DNA from: Symsagittifera roscoffensis
Lineage: Eukaryota; Xenacoelomorpha; Acoela; Convolutidae
Length of the DNA: 64,000 nt
Assembly: GCF_963678635.1 (NCBI RefSeq)
Contig: NC_087066.1
Span: forward strand, 39,393,223-39,457,222
Reading direction: 5' to 3'
Below the pieces are notes generated by a model, which saw only the letters and a list, made by a program, of their open reading frames with translations, was not told the origin of the DNA and searched no databases. Positions 51,401 through 53,554 of this stretch are shown piece by piece; the first letter of the stretch is position 1, and every line of letters starts with the position of its first letter. Both the position numbers and the translations under genes were made by a program.

Positions 51401-52953
51401 CGGGCCCTACAACTGACTTTACATTCATAAACCGGACAAATCGAAAATTTTTCTTAAGCATTGCAATATACGCTACAGCTTAAACTAGTGAAAAAATGCA
51501 AAAACGATTCGTTGAAAAAGCTTAAACATGACGAGATAGTGAAGTCCGTATTTAACTATATAAAAGTGCTAACTATTTAGTGCTAAATTTTATGAAATAG
51601 TAAATTTTCAGAAAGTAGAGATTTTCCAATGTTAATAATGATTCAAAATTTGAAATCAGATAAAATCATGATTCTAAAAATTTTGACTATGATAAGTGAA
51701 AACTTTCAGTTTATCTGAATAATAAAAGAAAATGACGGGATCTAGAATTCAACAAAATTGTCCTAAAATAGTAAACAAAATCAGCAAACATTCTTGGAAC
51801 TAAATTACGAGCACCAATAAAGGAAAACATCAAAAAGATTTAAAAAGAACGTGAAAGTTGCTAAAATCACCTAAAACTTCCCTGCTGTGGCGACTGAGCC
51901 GACAAATAATAAGAAAAACTATAATATGACAAAAAAATATAAGACAACTTTTCTAGGCGTAAAAAGAGGGCCTGGACGGATTAGACCGACCCAGCCAAAG
52001 TGCATTATACGACGCTAAGAGGCGTAGAAACCCAGGCACCACATGATTCAGTTAATTAAGTTGTTAACCTGAAACAATGCATGTGTCGATTTAATGACGC
52101 GTGCTTATCACAAGCGTTAAAATTATAATCCTTTTTTGAAGGAAAAATTAATTCATGAGTTTTCAAACTATTTTCCCTTCGGTTTTTGAAGATGGTAACT
52201 ATCCCTCTATTCATCGAAAAAAATTTTGAAGTGATATTGAAAGGAACCATAATTCACGTCGCAAAATTTTTAAATTTGAGCGTAAGGTAATTTTCAAACG
52301 AAAATTTTGTCTACAGTTTTTTTAGTTCGACAAAATTGATTTTCCGAGATCTCTTTAAAGCATTAAAATGACCGTTTTTGTCAAATTTTCAGGAAAATTT
52401 TGACTAAAAATTGGGTTTTGGCGCGCGCTCCCCCTCAAAATTAGTATATATTGGCGCAGAAGGCGCCTTTGGAAAATTTTTAGGATCCGTCACCACAGAT
52501 GGATATCTCAAAATAGTACAAAGAGGGGACCCACCCTTGGATCGGCAGGGGGTCGAATCCCTGAGGGGGAAGCCCCCCCCCCCCCCCCCACCAGCCCAAA
52601 TCCGCCTTGGTCGTTAACAAAAAAAAATTTCGATGGATGCGACTTCTCACCTTGAATGGTATACTGCTTGTTTTATCACTGCACACTGAGGAAGAGTTGA
52701 GAGAGTTGTTGGAGGATGAGCCAGAAGACCTCTTGAGGAGAGCTGCCAGCCACTCCGGACTCACGTAGAGTTCCGGGTTAACCACCGCCGCGGAAGAAGC
52801 ACTGGAGGCACCGGGTAGAGGCACGGTCGTGCTCCTAATACCCGTCGAACAGCTAACTCTTGTTTGATCAAGGTTCTTGGACAAAAAAGGGGGTTGGTTT
52901 AGGGTTGCCAGAGGCGCCGGTCCACTACTCGAAGTTGATAACGTAGTCGCCAT
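304..52953 (-). CDS. MAP kinase phosphatase, DUSP6/7/9 (MKP-3)-like, five exons, 3' end outside window
   Basis: Predicted dual-specificity phosphatase that would dephosphorylate a MAP kinase, most likely ERK, in the cytoplasm. Exons on the minus strand are 52953-52651, 38497-38230, 37608-37350, 2666-2333 and 471-304. All junctions are GT/AG with matching phases (0, 1, 2, 0, 0), giving 444 residues before the edge. Residues about 100-205 form a rhodanese-like domain with FDIRP and a basic kinase-docking motif LRRLRRG at 129-135, followed by an IVLYEES stretch and LYPELC, all resembling MKP-3. The last visible exon ends in ILPNLYLGDQ, the usual start of the catalytic DSPc domain; its CX5R site lies off the left edge. 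The Ser-rich linker of about 225 residues is longer than I expect for this family. The start ATG sits in ACCATGG. Intron 3 (2667-37349) hosts a whole GPCR gene on the other strand. The DUSP6/7/9 assignment rests on remembered family features, not a search. Confidence 0.85.
625..735 (+). mobile_element. Fragment of the GGCGGAT MITE family
   Basis: The order 'CCCTTTGGTAC', 'CCACCCATTTCGGTCGACCAGCCCTAATC' (as separate blocks) and TTGGGCGCAAAAGC matches the middle of the copy at 37680-37780. No termini are seen, so this is a fragment. Confidence 0.5.
1262..1600 (-). mobile_element. GGCGGAT MITE copy, reverse orientation
   Basis: Reads in reverse: TTCTCGAGGGGGGTGCGGATT near 1290, AAATTGATTTTCCGAGCGCTC near 1350 and TTGGCGCCCAATG near 1470. 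It shares these blocks with the copies at 10192 and 52300. It lies in DUSP intron 4. The far end merges into a fold-back. Confidence 0.7.
1557..1653. repeat. Fold-back hairpin
   Basis: GGGGGTCCCTTTGGTTGGTG at 1559-1578 and its near reverse complement CATCAACCAAAGGGTCCCCC at 1632-1651 flank a ~50-bp loop. The arms correspond to the end of the MITE family (GACCCAAGGGTGGGTCCCCC in other copies), so two ends may have met head to head. Confidence 0.75.
1870..2265 (+). repeat. Inverted-arm repeat (CCAACTGACAGTTGG family), copy
   Basis: Left end AGCCGACTGACAGCTGG at about 1876 with arm AATGAAAG (1898-1905). Right end AAGACCTATAAAAAAGTCTT with arm CTTTCAT (2250-2256). The arms match each other, although both differ from the family consensus. 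It overlaps the start of DUSP intron 4 only by flanking it. Confidence 0.7.
2333..2666 (-). CDS. DUSP exon 4 (linker)
   Basis: Residues 278-388, a low-complexity Ser/Asp/Thr-rich linker with no recognised domain. The acceptor TTTTCTAG|C completes the split codon AA+C left by exon 3, and the donor ACG|GTCAGT is phase 0. The assignment rests on phase agreement at both ends and an open frame across the exon; sequence conservation is weak. Confidence 0.72.
3400..3700 (+). repeat. Inverted-arm repeat, two left ends
   Basis: ACATCGCCAACAGACAGTTGG at 3401-3421 (arm GAGTCAATGAGCG) and ACATGGTCAACAGACAGTTG at about 3471 (arm GAGTCCATGAACG), then the AAAATTAACCCAAATCGAG block. Right-end pieces of this variant are present at about 4455-4560 (ACTACGTTCATTGACTCTG). 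Confidence 0.6.
3690..4460 (+). repeat. Array with ~168-bp units, first block
   Basis: Opens with GCGTGTAACGCACCTCCCGT (3691), which also opens the second block at 5204. Units are marked by CGTCATATCT...ACTACAA...TTTGAGCAGTC and AACCCCTGA...CCCTGACAGCACCCAATTACAGG-type words at about 3832, 4147 and 4296. Units are diverged and some are shortened. Confidence 0.75.
4645..5050 (+). repeat. Dispersed repeat with AAACGGAGAAGAACTTTG start, copy 1
   Basis: Shares an ordered set of blocks with 8190-8560: CCGACCATTTGAGAAACGG, TGTTTTCCACGCAAA, ATATATCA, CGAACGACA, TTTCGTCTAATTTCAGGC, GGCTTACAATAGC and TTAACTTAAGCC. A short fragment of the same repeat is at about 2735-2810. No coding capacity. Confidence 0.65.
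5204..6840 (+). repeat. Array with ~168-bp units, second block, and its tail
   Basis: Starts GCGTATAACTCACCTCCCGT. The GTCATATCTxGAAAACTAC word recurs near 5460, 5629, 5798, 5940, 6108, 6276 and 6408, so spacings are 169, 169, 142, 168, 168 and 132. It ends in a non-repeated tail (GCAATATACGAT...TTAAACATG...GATAGTGAAGCCCGCATTT, 6713-6820) that recurs at 51465-51565 and 55173-55290. It is probably one dispersed element with an internal satellite-like array. Small frames inside are not genes. Confidence 0.8.
6840..8185. other. Gene-free stretch of DUSP intron 3
   Basis: AT-rich, no open frame of note and no repeat that I could place, apart from short local repeats (CAAACAAAATACTATTTCT at 7914 and 7936). 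It lies upstream of the GPCR and antisense to DUSP. Confidence 0.5.
8190..8560 (+). repeat. Dispersed repeat with AAACGGAGAAGAACTTTG start, copy 2
   Basis: CCGACCATTTGAAAAATGGG (8199), TTTTCCGCGCAAAATC, CAAACGACATT, GGTCTAATTTCAAGC, GCAGGCTTACATACGC and TTAATTTAAGCCGTG, in the same order as the copy at 4645-5050. Confidence 0.65.
8855..9245. repeat. Two diverged direct repeats of about 260 bp spacing
   Basis: The segment GAGCATAAAG...TTGCGCTGGAAAAAG...GACCTTATAACA...CTTGTGCAA at 8857-8970 recurs at 9122-9240 (GAGCATAAAA...TTGCGTTGGAAAAAA...). The left breakpoint of the 4.84-kb duplication (9019) falls between them. Confidence 0.7.
9500..9790 (-). mobile_element. tRNA-headed SINE-like element (left duplication)
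   Basis: On the minus strand AGCTGAGTGGTTAGTGTG (A box) is followed by AAGACTCCTAATCTGTAAG and a degraded B box. It is downstream-flanked in plus orientation by TAATATGCACCAAGCACTAG and a tail shared with 30900-31075 and 50400-50600. The anticodon-arm layout resembles tRNA-Leu. Confidence 0.6.
10192..10522 (+). mobile_element. GGCGGAT MITE, nearly complete copy (left duplication)
   Basis: About 331 bp with inverted ends GGGCGGATTTTGGGGG and CTAGATCCGCCCC. Inside are a 14-C run at about 10219-10232, GGCGCCAATATATACTAATT and GCGCGCGCCGAAAAAGCGCG. There is no coding capacity, so it is probably a non-autonomous DNA element. No clear target-site duplication was seen. Confidence 0.75.
11751..12223 (+). 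CDS. GPCR first coding exon, upstream duplicate copy
   Basis: Identical in coding sequence to the exon at 16595-17067, including the ATG pair, the extracellular N-terminus, TM1, TM2, WSCR and the donor CG|GTAAGTA. It lies in the left copy of the 4.84-kb tandem duplication, with its own copy of about 2.7 kb of upstream DNA. No duplicated exons 2-8 follow it. It could act as an alternative first exon spliced to 20158 (skipping the second copy), be silent, or reflect an unmerged haplotype in the assembly. A message from either copy would encode the same protein. Confidence 0.7.
12800..13258 (+). repeat. Inverted-arm repeat, full copy (left duplication)
   Basis: Left end ACATAGCCAACTGACAGATGG and arm GAGTAATGAACG (12827-12838). 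The right arm CGTTCATTACTC (13244-13255) is its perfect complement. Internal landmarks are GGAAATCTGATAAATTATTT and GATCACGTTTTTTGTGACC. There is no coding capacity. Another copy lies at 17644-18102 in the tandem duplicate. Confidence 0.8.
14343..14635 (-). mobile_element. tRNA-headed SINE-like element (right duplication)
   Basis: Same copy as 9500-9790, carried by the tandem duplication. Confidence 0.6.
15035..15365 (+). mobile_element. GGCGGAT MITE, nearly complete copy (right duplication)
   Basis: Identical to the copy at 10192-10522 because both lie inside the 4.84-kb tandem duplication; not an independent insertion. Confidence 0.75.
16595..17067 (+). CDS. GPCR exon 1 (proximal copy): N-terminus, TM1, TM2
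   Basis: Residues 1-158. About 80 residues of Ser-rich, acidic extracellular N-terminus precede TM1 (about 82-107, N98) and TM2 (about 121-147, D130). It ends at WSCR with a donor CG|GTAAGTA, phase 2. This copy is nearest to exon 2 and is taken as the default first exon. Confidence 0.85.
16595..25769 (+). CDS. Rhodopsin-class (class A) orphan GPCR, eight coding exons
   Basis: Predicted seven-transmembrane receptor at the plasma membrane; ligand unknown. Exons are 16595-17067, 20158-20293, 20895-20989, 21136-21287, 24304-24464, 24861-25033, 25285-25450 and 25692-25769. All junctions are GT/AG and phase-compatible, giving 477 residues. Class A landmarks: N98 in TM1, LAVCD with D130 in TM2, WSC with C157 before TM3, W208 in TM4, C231 in loop 2 (likely disulfide with C157), P255 and Y263 in TM5, VCYTP with P318 in TM6, and NPFFY (363-367) in TM7. 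The TM3 end reads LQRK, not DRY, with R181 kept. There is no Lys at position 7.43, so it is not a canonical opsin despite an opsin-like TCSF loop. The tail ends in LSDV, a possible class I PDZ ligand. The gene is nested antisense in DUSP intron 3. The start is the first ATG pair (16595/16598); the frame is open upstream without another ATG. Confidence 0.85.
17644..18102 (+). repeat. Inverted-arm repeat, full copy (right duplication)
   Basis: Same as 12800-13258, carried by the tandem duplication. It lies in GPCR intron 1. Confidence 0.8.
18731..18956. repeat. 226-bp tandem repeat, first unit
   Basis: Starts CACACCGAGCATAAATATTC. The next unit at 18957 repeats it with small indels in A runs and a few substitutions. 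It begins about 25 bp after the end of the 4.84-kb duplication. Confidence 0.9.
18957..19175. repeat. 226-bp tandem repeat, second unit
   Basis: Second unit of the pair. A diverged relative of the same sequence, including part of the upstream 18500-18730 segment, is recognisable at about 60970-61215, so the tandem pair sits at the end of an older dispersed repeat. Confidence 0.88.
20158..20293 (+). CDS. GPCR exon 2: TM3 to start of TM4
   Basis: Residues 159-203. The acceptor GTGTAG|C completes the Arg codon CG+C. TM3 ends with AIGLQRK in place of DRY. The donor CTG|GTAACA is phase 0. A longer open reading continues past this donor to about 20380, but using the donor restores TM4 in the next exon. 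Confidence 0.8.
20767..20845 (-). mobile_element. tRNA-headed SINE head, reverse copy in GPCR intron 2
   Basis: The reverse complement reads GTGAAGTGGTTACGTCTCC, GCCTCTCAATTG and GGATGTTCGAGGCCCGCC, differing at only a few positions from 36425-36483. The body of the 36420 copy is not obvious next to it. Confidence 0.6.
20895..20989 (+). CDS. GPCR exon 3: TM4 and extracellular loop 2
   Basis: Residues 204-234. It contains VVWGSAMLLG with the TM4 Trp (W208) and the loop 2 Cys in QTCSFQ (C231). The acceptor is TTGCAG|CAA and the donor GC|GTAAGT, phase 2. This exon is too short to stand out as an open frame and was found by phase and TM logic. Confidence 0.8.
21136..21287 (+). CDS. GPCR exon 4: TM5 and loop 3
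   Basis: Residues 236-285. The acceptor GTTTAG|G completes an Ala codon. TM5 contains YLVPVLSI (P255) and SYYKTF, then a basic loop 3 with TSRRR. The donor C|GTCAGT is phase 1. Confidence 0.83.
22148..22180. repeat. C-rich low-complexity tract
   Basis: A run of C broken by single A bases (CCACCCCC...). A second C run lies near 22399-22409. Both are in GPCR intron 4. There is no gene here. Confidence 0.85.
22792..22995. mobile_element. Short MITE with GGATCTACTTAACAATTGCC ends
   Basis: The left end GGATCTACTTAACAATTGCC (22792-22811) and right end 22976-22995 are inverted with one mismatch in 20. An internal second left end at 22937 and the G run make a strong hairpin from 22937 to 22993. It lies in GPCR intron 4. 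A related element is at 63066-63202. Confidence 0.75.
23028..23330 (+). repeat. Inverted-arm repeat, right end missing
   Basis: ATAGCCAACATACAGTTGG at about 23031 with arm GTCAACGAACGCAAG, then the GGGAAATCTGAAATTTA and GATCACGTTTTTGAGACC blocks; it fades out before the right arm. It lies in GPCR intron 4. Confidence 0.65.
24304..24464 (+). CDS. GPCR exon 5: TM6
   Basis: Residues 287-339. The acceptor GTTTTAG|CA completes a Pro codon. MDDRNKF leads into TM6 with FVCYTPFF, a CWxP-type motif with Tyr in place of Trp. The donor ACAG|GTTCAA is phase 0 and somewhat weak. Confidence 0.82.
24861..25033 (+). CDS. GPCR exon 6: TM7
   Basis: Residues 340-396. The acceptor is CTTGTAG|GCC, phase 0. TM7 contains ALNSVANPFFY, the NPxxY motif. 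The frame stays open to 25164, so an alternative shorter C-terminus by intron retention is possible. The donor chosen (ACAG|GTTACA, phase 2) allows two further in-frame exons. Confidence 0.82.
25285..25450 (+). CDS. GPCR exon 7: C-terminal tail
   Basis: Residues 398-452. The acceptor TCTGAG|A has a poor pyrimidine tract, but it completes the Arg codon AG+A and opens a Pro/Ser/Lys-rich tail. The donor CAG|GTAGCA is phase 0. Support is moderate: phase agreement and an open frame, with no domain. Confidence 0.62.
25692..25769 (+). CDS. GPCR exon 8: C-terminus
   Basis: Residues 453-477 and the stop TGA. The acceptor TCTCTTTTTAG|GTG is strong. The final residues LSDV fit a class I PDZ ligand. Support comes from phase continuity with exon 7 and from ending in the same frame. 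Confidence 0.65.
   Translation: MFYTVTVQKTGRLYRSEVMLNLSDV
26140..26145 (+). promoter_or_regulatory. Candidate polyadenylation signal for the GPCR gene
   Basis: AATAAA lies about 370 bp after the GPCR stop codon, on the same strand. The hexamer is common by chance in AT-rich DNA, so this is only a candidate. Confidence 0.3.
26150..27210. other. Gene-free stretch after the GPCR gene
   Basis: AT-rich intronic DNA of DUSP between the end of the nested GPCR gene and the first repeat cluster. An 80-codon minus-strand frame (26949-27188) has no recognisable motif. I see nothing else. Confidence 0.5.
27215..28360 (+). repeat. Cluster of inverted-arm repeats
   Basis: Left ends at 27221 (ACATGGCCAAAGACAGCTGG) and 27265 (ACATAGCCAACTGACAGTTGG, arm GAGTAACGAAC). 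The middle block occurs at 27370-27690, again at 27715-28060, and a right end GACCTATATAGGAGTCTTCA with CGTTCATTACTCTT is at 28319-28356. At least two copies are nested or concatenated. A small open frame at 27929-28132 lies inside and is not taken as a gene. Confidence 0.7.
28297..28545 (+). repeat. Segment nearly identical to 50102-50350
   Basis: Runs from the CAGCAAGACCTATATAGGAG right end of the inverted-arm repeat through ACATGACTACCATAACAATT and AGAACCTTCAACCAAATTCG to ATTAGCCTCGAATTAG. I saw almost no differences over about 240 bp. Confidence 0.85.
28545..28765 (-). mobile_element. tRNA-Leu-like headed SINE-like element
   Basis: The minus strand carries GGTTGAGTGGATAGTGCG and AAGACTCAAAATCTC with GATTTGAATCC as B box (28555-28625). 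The body GCTACATATGCTAATAACTTG is shared with 29400-29480 and 39320-39440. Confidence 0.6.
28764..29385 (+). repeat. Direct repeat pair member (with 30287-30922)
   Basis: AGGACTGAATATTTAGACAA, GGTACCAGTATGATAGTTGG and GGAATCCATCCAACTTTTAG recur in order at 30287-30922 with a few percent difference. Both members end in the tRNA-like head and then go separate ways. Confidence 0.85.
29303..29680 (-). mobile_element. tRNA-Leu(CAA)-like headed SINE, best head
   Basis: Minus strand: A box GGCTGAGTGGTTAG (complement of 29357-29370), anticodon arm AAGACTCAAAATCTT with CAA in the loop, and B box GTTCGAATCC (29318-29328). The body runs on through TATGCATTTCAAAAAAGTG to CTGAAATCGAGTTTT (about 29625), matching 39320-39575. 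The acceptor stem is degraded, so it is not a working tRNA gene. Confidence 0.7.
30287..30922 (+). repeat. Direct repeat pair member (with 28764-29385)
   Basis: Second member, same orientation, about 1.5 kb away. It includes a truncated inverted-arm repeat (GATAATTAAATTCCACTTTC, TTTTTTGTGACC, TTCGATCGTGGAGTTTGCC) and a SINE-like head. Confidence 0.85.
30838..31075 (-). mobile_element. tRNA-Leu-like headed SINE-like element
   Basis: CTCGGATTCGAACTGAGACC...TTTTGAGTCTTACGCACTAA...CACTCAGTCACGGACGCTTA at 30845-30925 is the reverse complement of the same head. The body continues like 9600-9790 (ACAGATGCTATAAAATTTC), not like 29400. Confidence 0.65.
31080..32125. other. Gene-free stretch of DUSP intron 3
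   Basis: No convincing gene. It contains a local repeat of CAGACCATCAAGGTCGGACAG/AAGGTC-type words near 31760-31860 and nothing else I can name. Confidence 0.45.
32130..32670 (+). repeat. Inverted-arm repeat, diverged copy
   Basis: ACACAGACAGCTG near 32133, then CAACTTTCGAACTTCAAAA, AATAACTAACCCAGTTTGAG, CGGAAATCTGATAATTAAGC and TGTTCGATGGTGGAGTTTTCC blocks in family order. The right arm is not recognised. Confidence 0.55.
32670..33838. other. Gene-free stretch of DUSP intron 3
   Basis: AT-rich. A 57-bp local repeat containing GATGGGACATTCTTGAAA/AATGGGACATTCTTGAAA occurs at about 33280 and 33337. No gene seen. Confidence 0.45.
33840..34015 (+). mobile_element. tRNA-headed SINE, family with GGATGACATCTCTCTCCCC tail
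   Basis: A head with B box GGGTTCGAATCAC (33881-33893) is followed by CATGGTTGGAGAAGTCCCAG, ATCACCTCCTCAAGTTGAG and GGATGACATCTCTCTCCCC. The same series occurs at 59649-59830. It lies in DUSP intron 3. Confidence 0.7.
34660..34790 (-). mobile_element. Diverged tRNA-Leu-like head
   Basis: Minus strand CCGAGGCGCAGATGTGAGG, GAGACTCCGAATCAAC and GAGTTTCAAATCCTG resemble A box, anticodon arm and B box. No body was recognised. Confidence 0.45.
35000..35890. repeat. Second array of diverged ~165-169-bp units
   Basis: AAGGCCGTATATTTTTTTC...CATAGCCGCTTG near 35290-35331 recurs as GAGGCCATAATATTTTTCT...AATAGCCGCTTG near 35458-35500 (spacing 169). Weaker units start at about 35127 (GAAGTCCATATCAG), 35621 (GAAGGCCGTAG) and 35857 (GAAGGCCAAAA). 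The sequence is unrelated to the first array. Small minus-strand frames here (34998-35273, 35541-35813) are likely incidental. Confidence 0.55.
36420..36665 (+). mobile_element. tRNA-headed SINE, GAAGTGGTTACGTCTCC family
   Basis: The head GGCGGTGAAGTGGTTACG...CCTCTCAATCGG...GGATGTTCGAGGCCC (36425-36483) has A- and B-box-like spacing. The body ends AACGGTCTTAATAAAATAAA. The head recurs in reverse at 20770-20842. Confidence 0.65.
37350..37608 (-). CDS. DUSP exon 3
   Basis: Residues 191-276. It completes the rhodanese domain (GNFANFENLYPELC) and then enters a Gly/Gln/Ser-rich linker. The acceptor TTTTAG|GT supplies the two bases missing from exon 2, and the donor CCAA|GTGAGT leaves phase 2. A GGCGGAT-type MITE starts about 10 bp upstream of the acceptor, so its terminal sequence forms most of the pyrimidine-rich tract. 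Confidence 0.85.
37618..37970 (+). mobile_element. GGCGGAT MITE in DUSP intron 2, abutting exon 3
   Basis: Begins GAGGCGGATTTAGGCGGGGG ten bases from the DUSP exon 3 acceptor. It continues with CAACCCAAGGGTCCCCC, TTTGGCGCCAATGTATACTA and GTGCGCGCGAAAAAACGC. The 3' end is frayed around GGTCATCCTAAAAAAAGATCGAC. Open frames inside it are not considered coding. Confidence 0.75.
38230..38497 (-). CDS. DUSP exon 2 (rhodanese-like core)
   Basis: Residues 102-190. The acceptor is TTGTAG|GTG and the donor AAAAG|GTAACT (phase 1). It carries FDIRP, the helix RIKGAIH, the docking motif LRRLRRG and IVLYEES, in the order expected for an MKP rhodanese domain. This is the most diagnostic exon of the gene. 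Confidence 0.88.
38792..39186 (+). repeat. Inverted-arm repeat, full copy
   Basis: TATAGCCAACTCGCAGTTGG at 38791, arm GATTAATGAACGC to 38827, and right arm GCGTTCATTACTCTT at 39171-39185. The complementary GC pair next to the arm (GAACGC / GCGTTC) differs from the common right end (ACGTTC). It lies in DUSP intron 1. Confidence 0.75.
39225..39580 (-). mobile_element. SINE-like body, head degraded
   Basis: AAATTCTAATAAATTGCCAA, AATTTTGCAAGTAATAATTTG, ACTAACTTTGCATGTAA and CTGAAATCGAGTTTTTATT follow the order of the body at 29420-29640. The head at 39250-39300 is barely recognisable. Confidence 0.55.
40476..41369 (+). CDS. LINE ORF1 protein (RNA-binding, coiled coil)
   Basis: A 297-residue frame, fully open. 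Residues about 50-125 are helical and charged (coiled-coil-like, with LEKREALRTLSEAELLESYN at the end). They are followed by an RRM-like segment with NRRDNVKIIGL, IAHRLP and KPVIIRF, and then a C-terminal domain with RTLSQI and FEDLS, the arrangement of L1 ORF1p-type proteins also seen in CR1-like elements. It would bind element RNA and act as a chaperone in the retrotransposition particle. It stays open although ORF2 is broken. It has no relation to host genes nearby. Confidence 0.8.
   Translation: MKTVDVDGPQDEMSTLKYHVQTPICSSTNKRPFIELSPCAEDNGAGQLDILKQVEDAITNSVNLLMPKMIENIKEQIKSAVETAIGTALSNLKNEMMLWTKEEISKLEKREALRTLSEAELLESYNRRDNVKIIGLSETLSNDGKREQVETTINKVISVGDAIDAKITHTDISIAHRLPTRSGRDKPVIIRFSRRIKKIDLLRKKRTLSQINGFGDVKIFEDLSTARVNFLRIMKTDERIQSTWTREGTIYFIWKEDQRIYKINGLWEGGDFLDYSIDNVLKCFNCVFGNSNGQSDP
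41380..44224 (+). pseudogene. LINE ORF2 remnant (endonuclease and reverse transcriptase)
   Basis: Endonuclease pieces are readable: SNVRSIKN, LTETWLNE, AYIPPR, LAGDFNI and SDHYPV. Reverse transcriptase pieces are NYRPIALLSSISKVFEKL, QFGFR, FIDL, GIPQGSVLGPLLF and LFADDT, followed by KYLGVVLDSKLSF. Lesions: a frame break before the TAG at 41458; a one-base shift near 41950; an in-frame TAA at 42431; loss of the usual AFDTV residues after FIDL near 43130 and of a few residues before YLSERH; a 4-base expansion of the AT run near 43303-43315; and a shift in the A run near 43492-43506. The remaining frame ends at 44224. No active product is expected. Confidence 0.85.
44606..44628. repeat. TTTC microsatellite at LINE 3' end
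   Basis: TTCTTTCTTTCTTTTCTTTC follows GGAGAAATAAA and ends the LINE; probably the target-primed 3' tail. Confidence 0.75.
44645..44960 (+). pseudogene. Second LINE fragment, 3' part of reverse transcriptase ORF
   Basis: One frame reads TIARKKTLEVLRLSFG and then NYLTVHELHNYELLKFAVRS before a stop. This matches the C-terminal part of the adjacent element (ILTVHELYIYDLLKFCIRS) at roughly half of the positions. It is therefore an older, diverged copy lying directly behind the first. Boundaries are uncertain. Confidence 0.6.
45000..46175. other. Gene-free stretch of DUSP intron 1
   Basis: An 85-codon plus-strand frame at 45248-45505 has no recognised motif. The rest is AT-rich without identifiable structure. 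Confidence 0.4.
46180..46545. repeat. Dispersed repeat with TGCTTATCGCAAG end, copy
   Basis: Words such as AAGCCGATACATTATCAGCC and CCCTTGCTTATCGCAAGGG recur in weaker form at 51890-52130 and 61320-61800 (TGATTCGGTTAAACTAATTG / GTTGTTAACC, TTGCTTATCGCACGC). Boundaries and orientation are uncertain. Confidence 0.4.
46842..47298 (+). repeat. Inverted-arm repeat, full copy of the GAGTCAATG variant
   Basis: AGCCAACTGACAGTTCG then AGAGTCAATGAAC (46861-46873). The right side reads GTTCAT at 47276, an ATC-repeat expansion, then CGACTCT to 47297, matching the GTCAATG variant and not the GTAATG one. Confidence 0.7.
47300..48610. other. Gene-free stretch of DUSP intron 1
   Basis: Holds a weak copy of the inverted-arm repeat middle at about 48185-48400 (GAGTCAATGCACGC, TTGATACAAGTAACTGAATT) and a CACGCACGCACGCACACACA tract at 48594-48613. 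No gene seen. Confidence 0.4.
48612..48906 (+). mobile_element. GGCGGAT MITE copy, internally shortened
   Basis: Starts CAGCGGATTAGGGGGAG and ends AAATCCGCCCCCTC plus AAAATCCTCCTCGAG. It keeps GCGCGCGCCGAAAAAACGG and the CAAAATTTTCCGAAAAA-type core, but lacks the C-run and GACCCAAGGG block. It lies in DUSP intron 1. Confidence 0.7.
49716..50165 (+). repeat. Inverted-arm repeat, full copy
   Basis: ACATAGCTAATCGACTATTGG then AAGAGTAATGAAAGC (49741-49755); right end CCTATATAGGAGTCTTCACT with TTCATTACTCTT at 50154-50165, 12 complementary bases. The segment after it is shared with 28357-28540. Confidence 0.75.
50102..50350 (+). repeat. Segment nearly identical to 28297-28545
   Basis: Second member of the pair, in DUSP intron 1 while the first is in intron 3. 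The match stops at the SINE-like head on the right, where the two copies diverge (GCAAAAACTCGG versus GTAAAAATTCGG). Confidence 0.85.
50366..50600 (-). mobile_element. SINE-like element with truncated head
   Basis: GGATTCCATCTGCGACGTC, then GAGCCACGGACGCTTAATAG and the body ACAGATGCTATGAAATTTTC...GTACACTACGCTCGAAGC, as at 9600-9790 and 30940-31060. Confidence 0.55.
51000..51570 (+). repeat. Copy of the ~168-bp-unit element with its tail
   Basis: One unit (CGTCATATCTCAAAAACTAC...GCAGTCGTGAATAGAGGCC) at about 51011, then a partly different middle, then the shared tail TTAAACATGACGAGATAGTG at about 51522. It lies in DUSP intron 1. Confidence 0.65.
51890..52130. repeat. Dispersed repeat with TGCTTATC end, copy
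   Basis: CCAGGCACCACATGATTCAG and GACGCGTGCTTATCACAAGCG match CCAAGACACCAAATGATTC and CGATTGCTTATCGCACGC at 61690-61780. It lies in DUSP intron 1. Confidence 0.5.
52300..52607 (-). mobile_element. GGCGGAT MITE copy, reverse orientation, next to DUSP exon 1
   Basis: Reverse copy: CAAAATTGATTTTCCGAG near 52331, GGCGCGCGCTCCCCCTC near 52421, TTAGTATATATTGGCGC near 52441, GGGACCCACCC near 52528, a C run at about 52575-52588, and the end CCCAAATCCGCC at 52596-52607. It lies about 45 bp downstream of the exon 1 donor. Confidence 0.75.
52651..52953 (-). CDS. DUSP exon 1 (start codon exon)
   Basis: This exon encodes residues 1-101: a Ser/Thr/Ala-rich N-terminus and then VSPEWLAALL, which resembles the segment before the rhodanese strand in MKPs. 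The ATG at 52953-52951 is preceded by ACC and followed by G. The donor reads AAG|GTGAGA on the minus strand, phase 0, and joins exon 2 exactly before VFDIRP. A MITE copy begins about 45 bp into the intron. Confidence 0.8.
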
Positions 52954-53554
52954 GGTTAGCTCAAGTCTTACAAAACTCGGTAGTCCAAACAGATGATAAA
53001 CTTCGCCATTTCGCTTTACGCAGGAATTTCACAGGATAGTAGAAAAATAGATTGCCACAACCTCGATAGAAAAACAGACTTCACCCTGCAGGAAGAACCC
53101 GAACCCTGAACTACATAACCCACAACCAAAACAATAATCTGAAAATGGATAAAATTATTCGCAACTTTGAGGCTAAAAATGCTCCTGCTAAATTACTCAA
53201 TGATATTCATGTGCTGAATAAAACGTGGGGATGAAAAATAAGCTAGTTGCTCGTAAGAATAAAGAAACAAGGATATCAACGGCATAAATGTCACTTTTCC
53301 TCAATTGTAATCAAATAAATTGTTCTGCAATTGCAAGACAAACAACAAAACATTCAACGCTAATCAGATTTGGTTGACTAAACAACACACGTCAATGGTG
53401 AAAACTTTTAGTTAATCTCCTTGTGAAAACTAGCTGAAAACTCCCCTCCATCACCTTCCAATAGTTTTCATCATTTAATTGTTATCGACAAAAAAGCGTC
53501 GTGTAAAAATCAATGACTTTGCATTCGGCTCCATGATGTCTTGTGTTGACAGAT

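Noticed and set aside
52411-52617. 68-codon plus-strand frame
   Set aside because: Lies inside the reverse MITE copy, and its C-run translates to a proline run. Repeat DNA.
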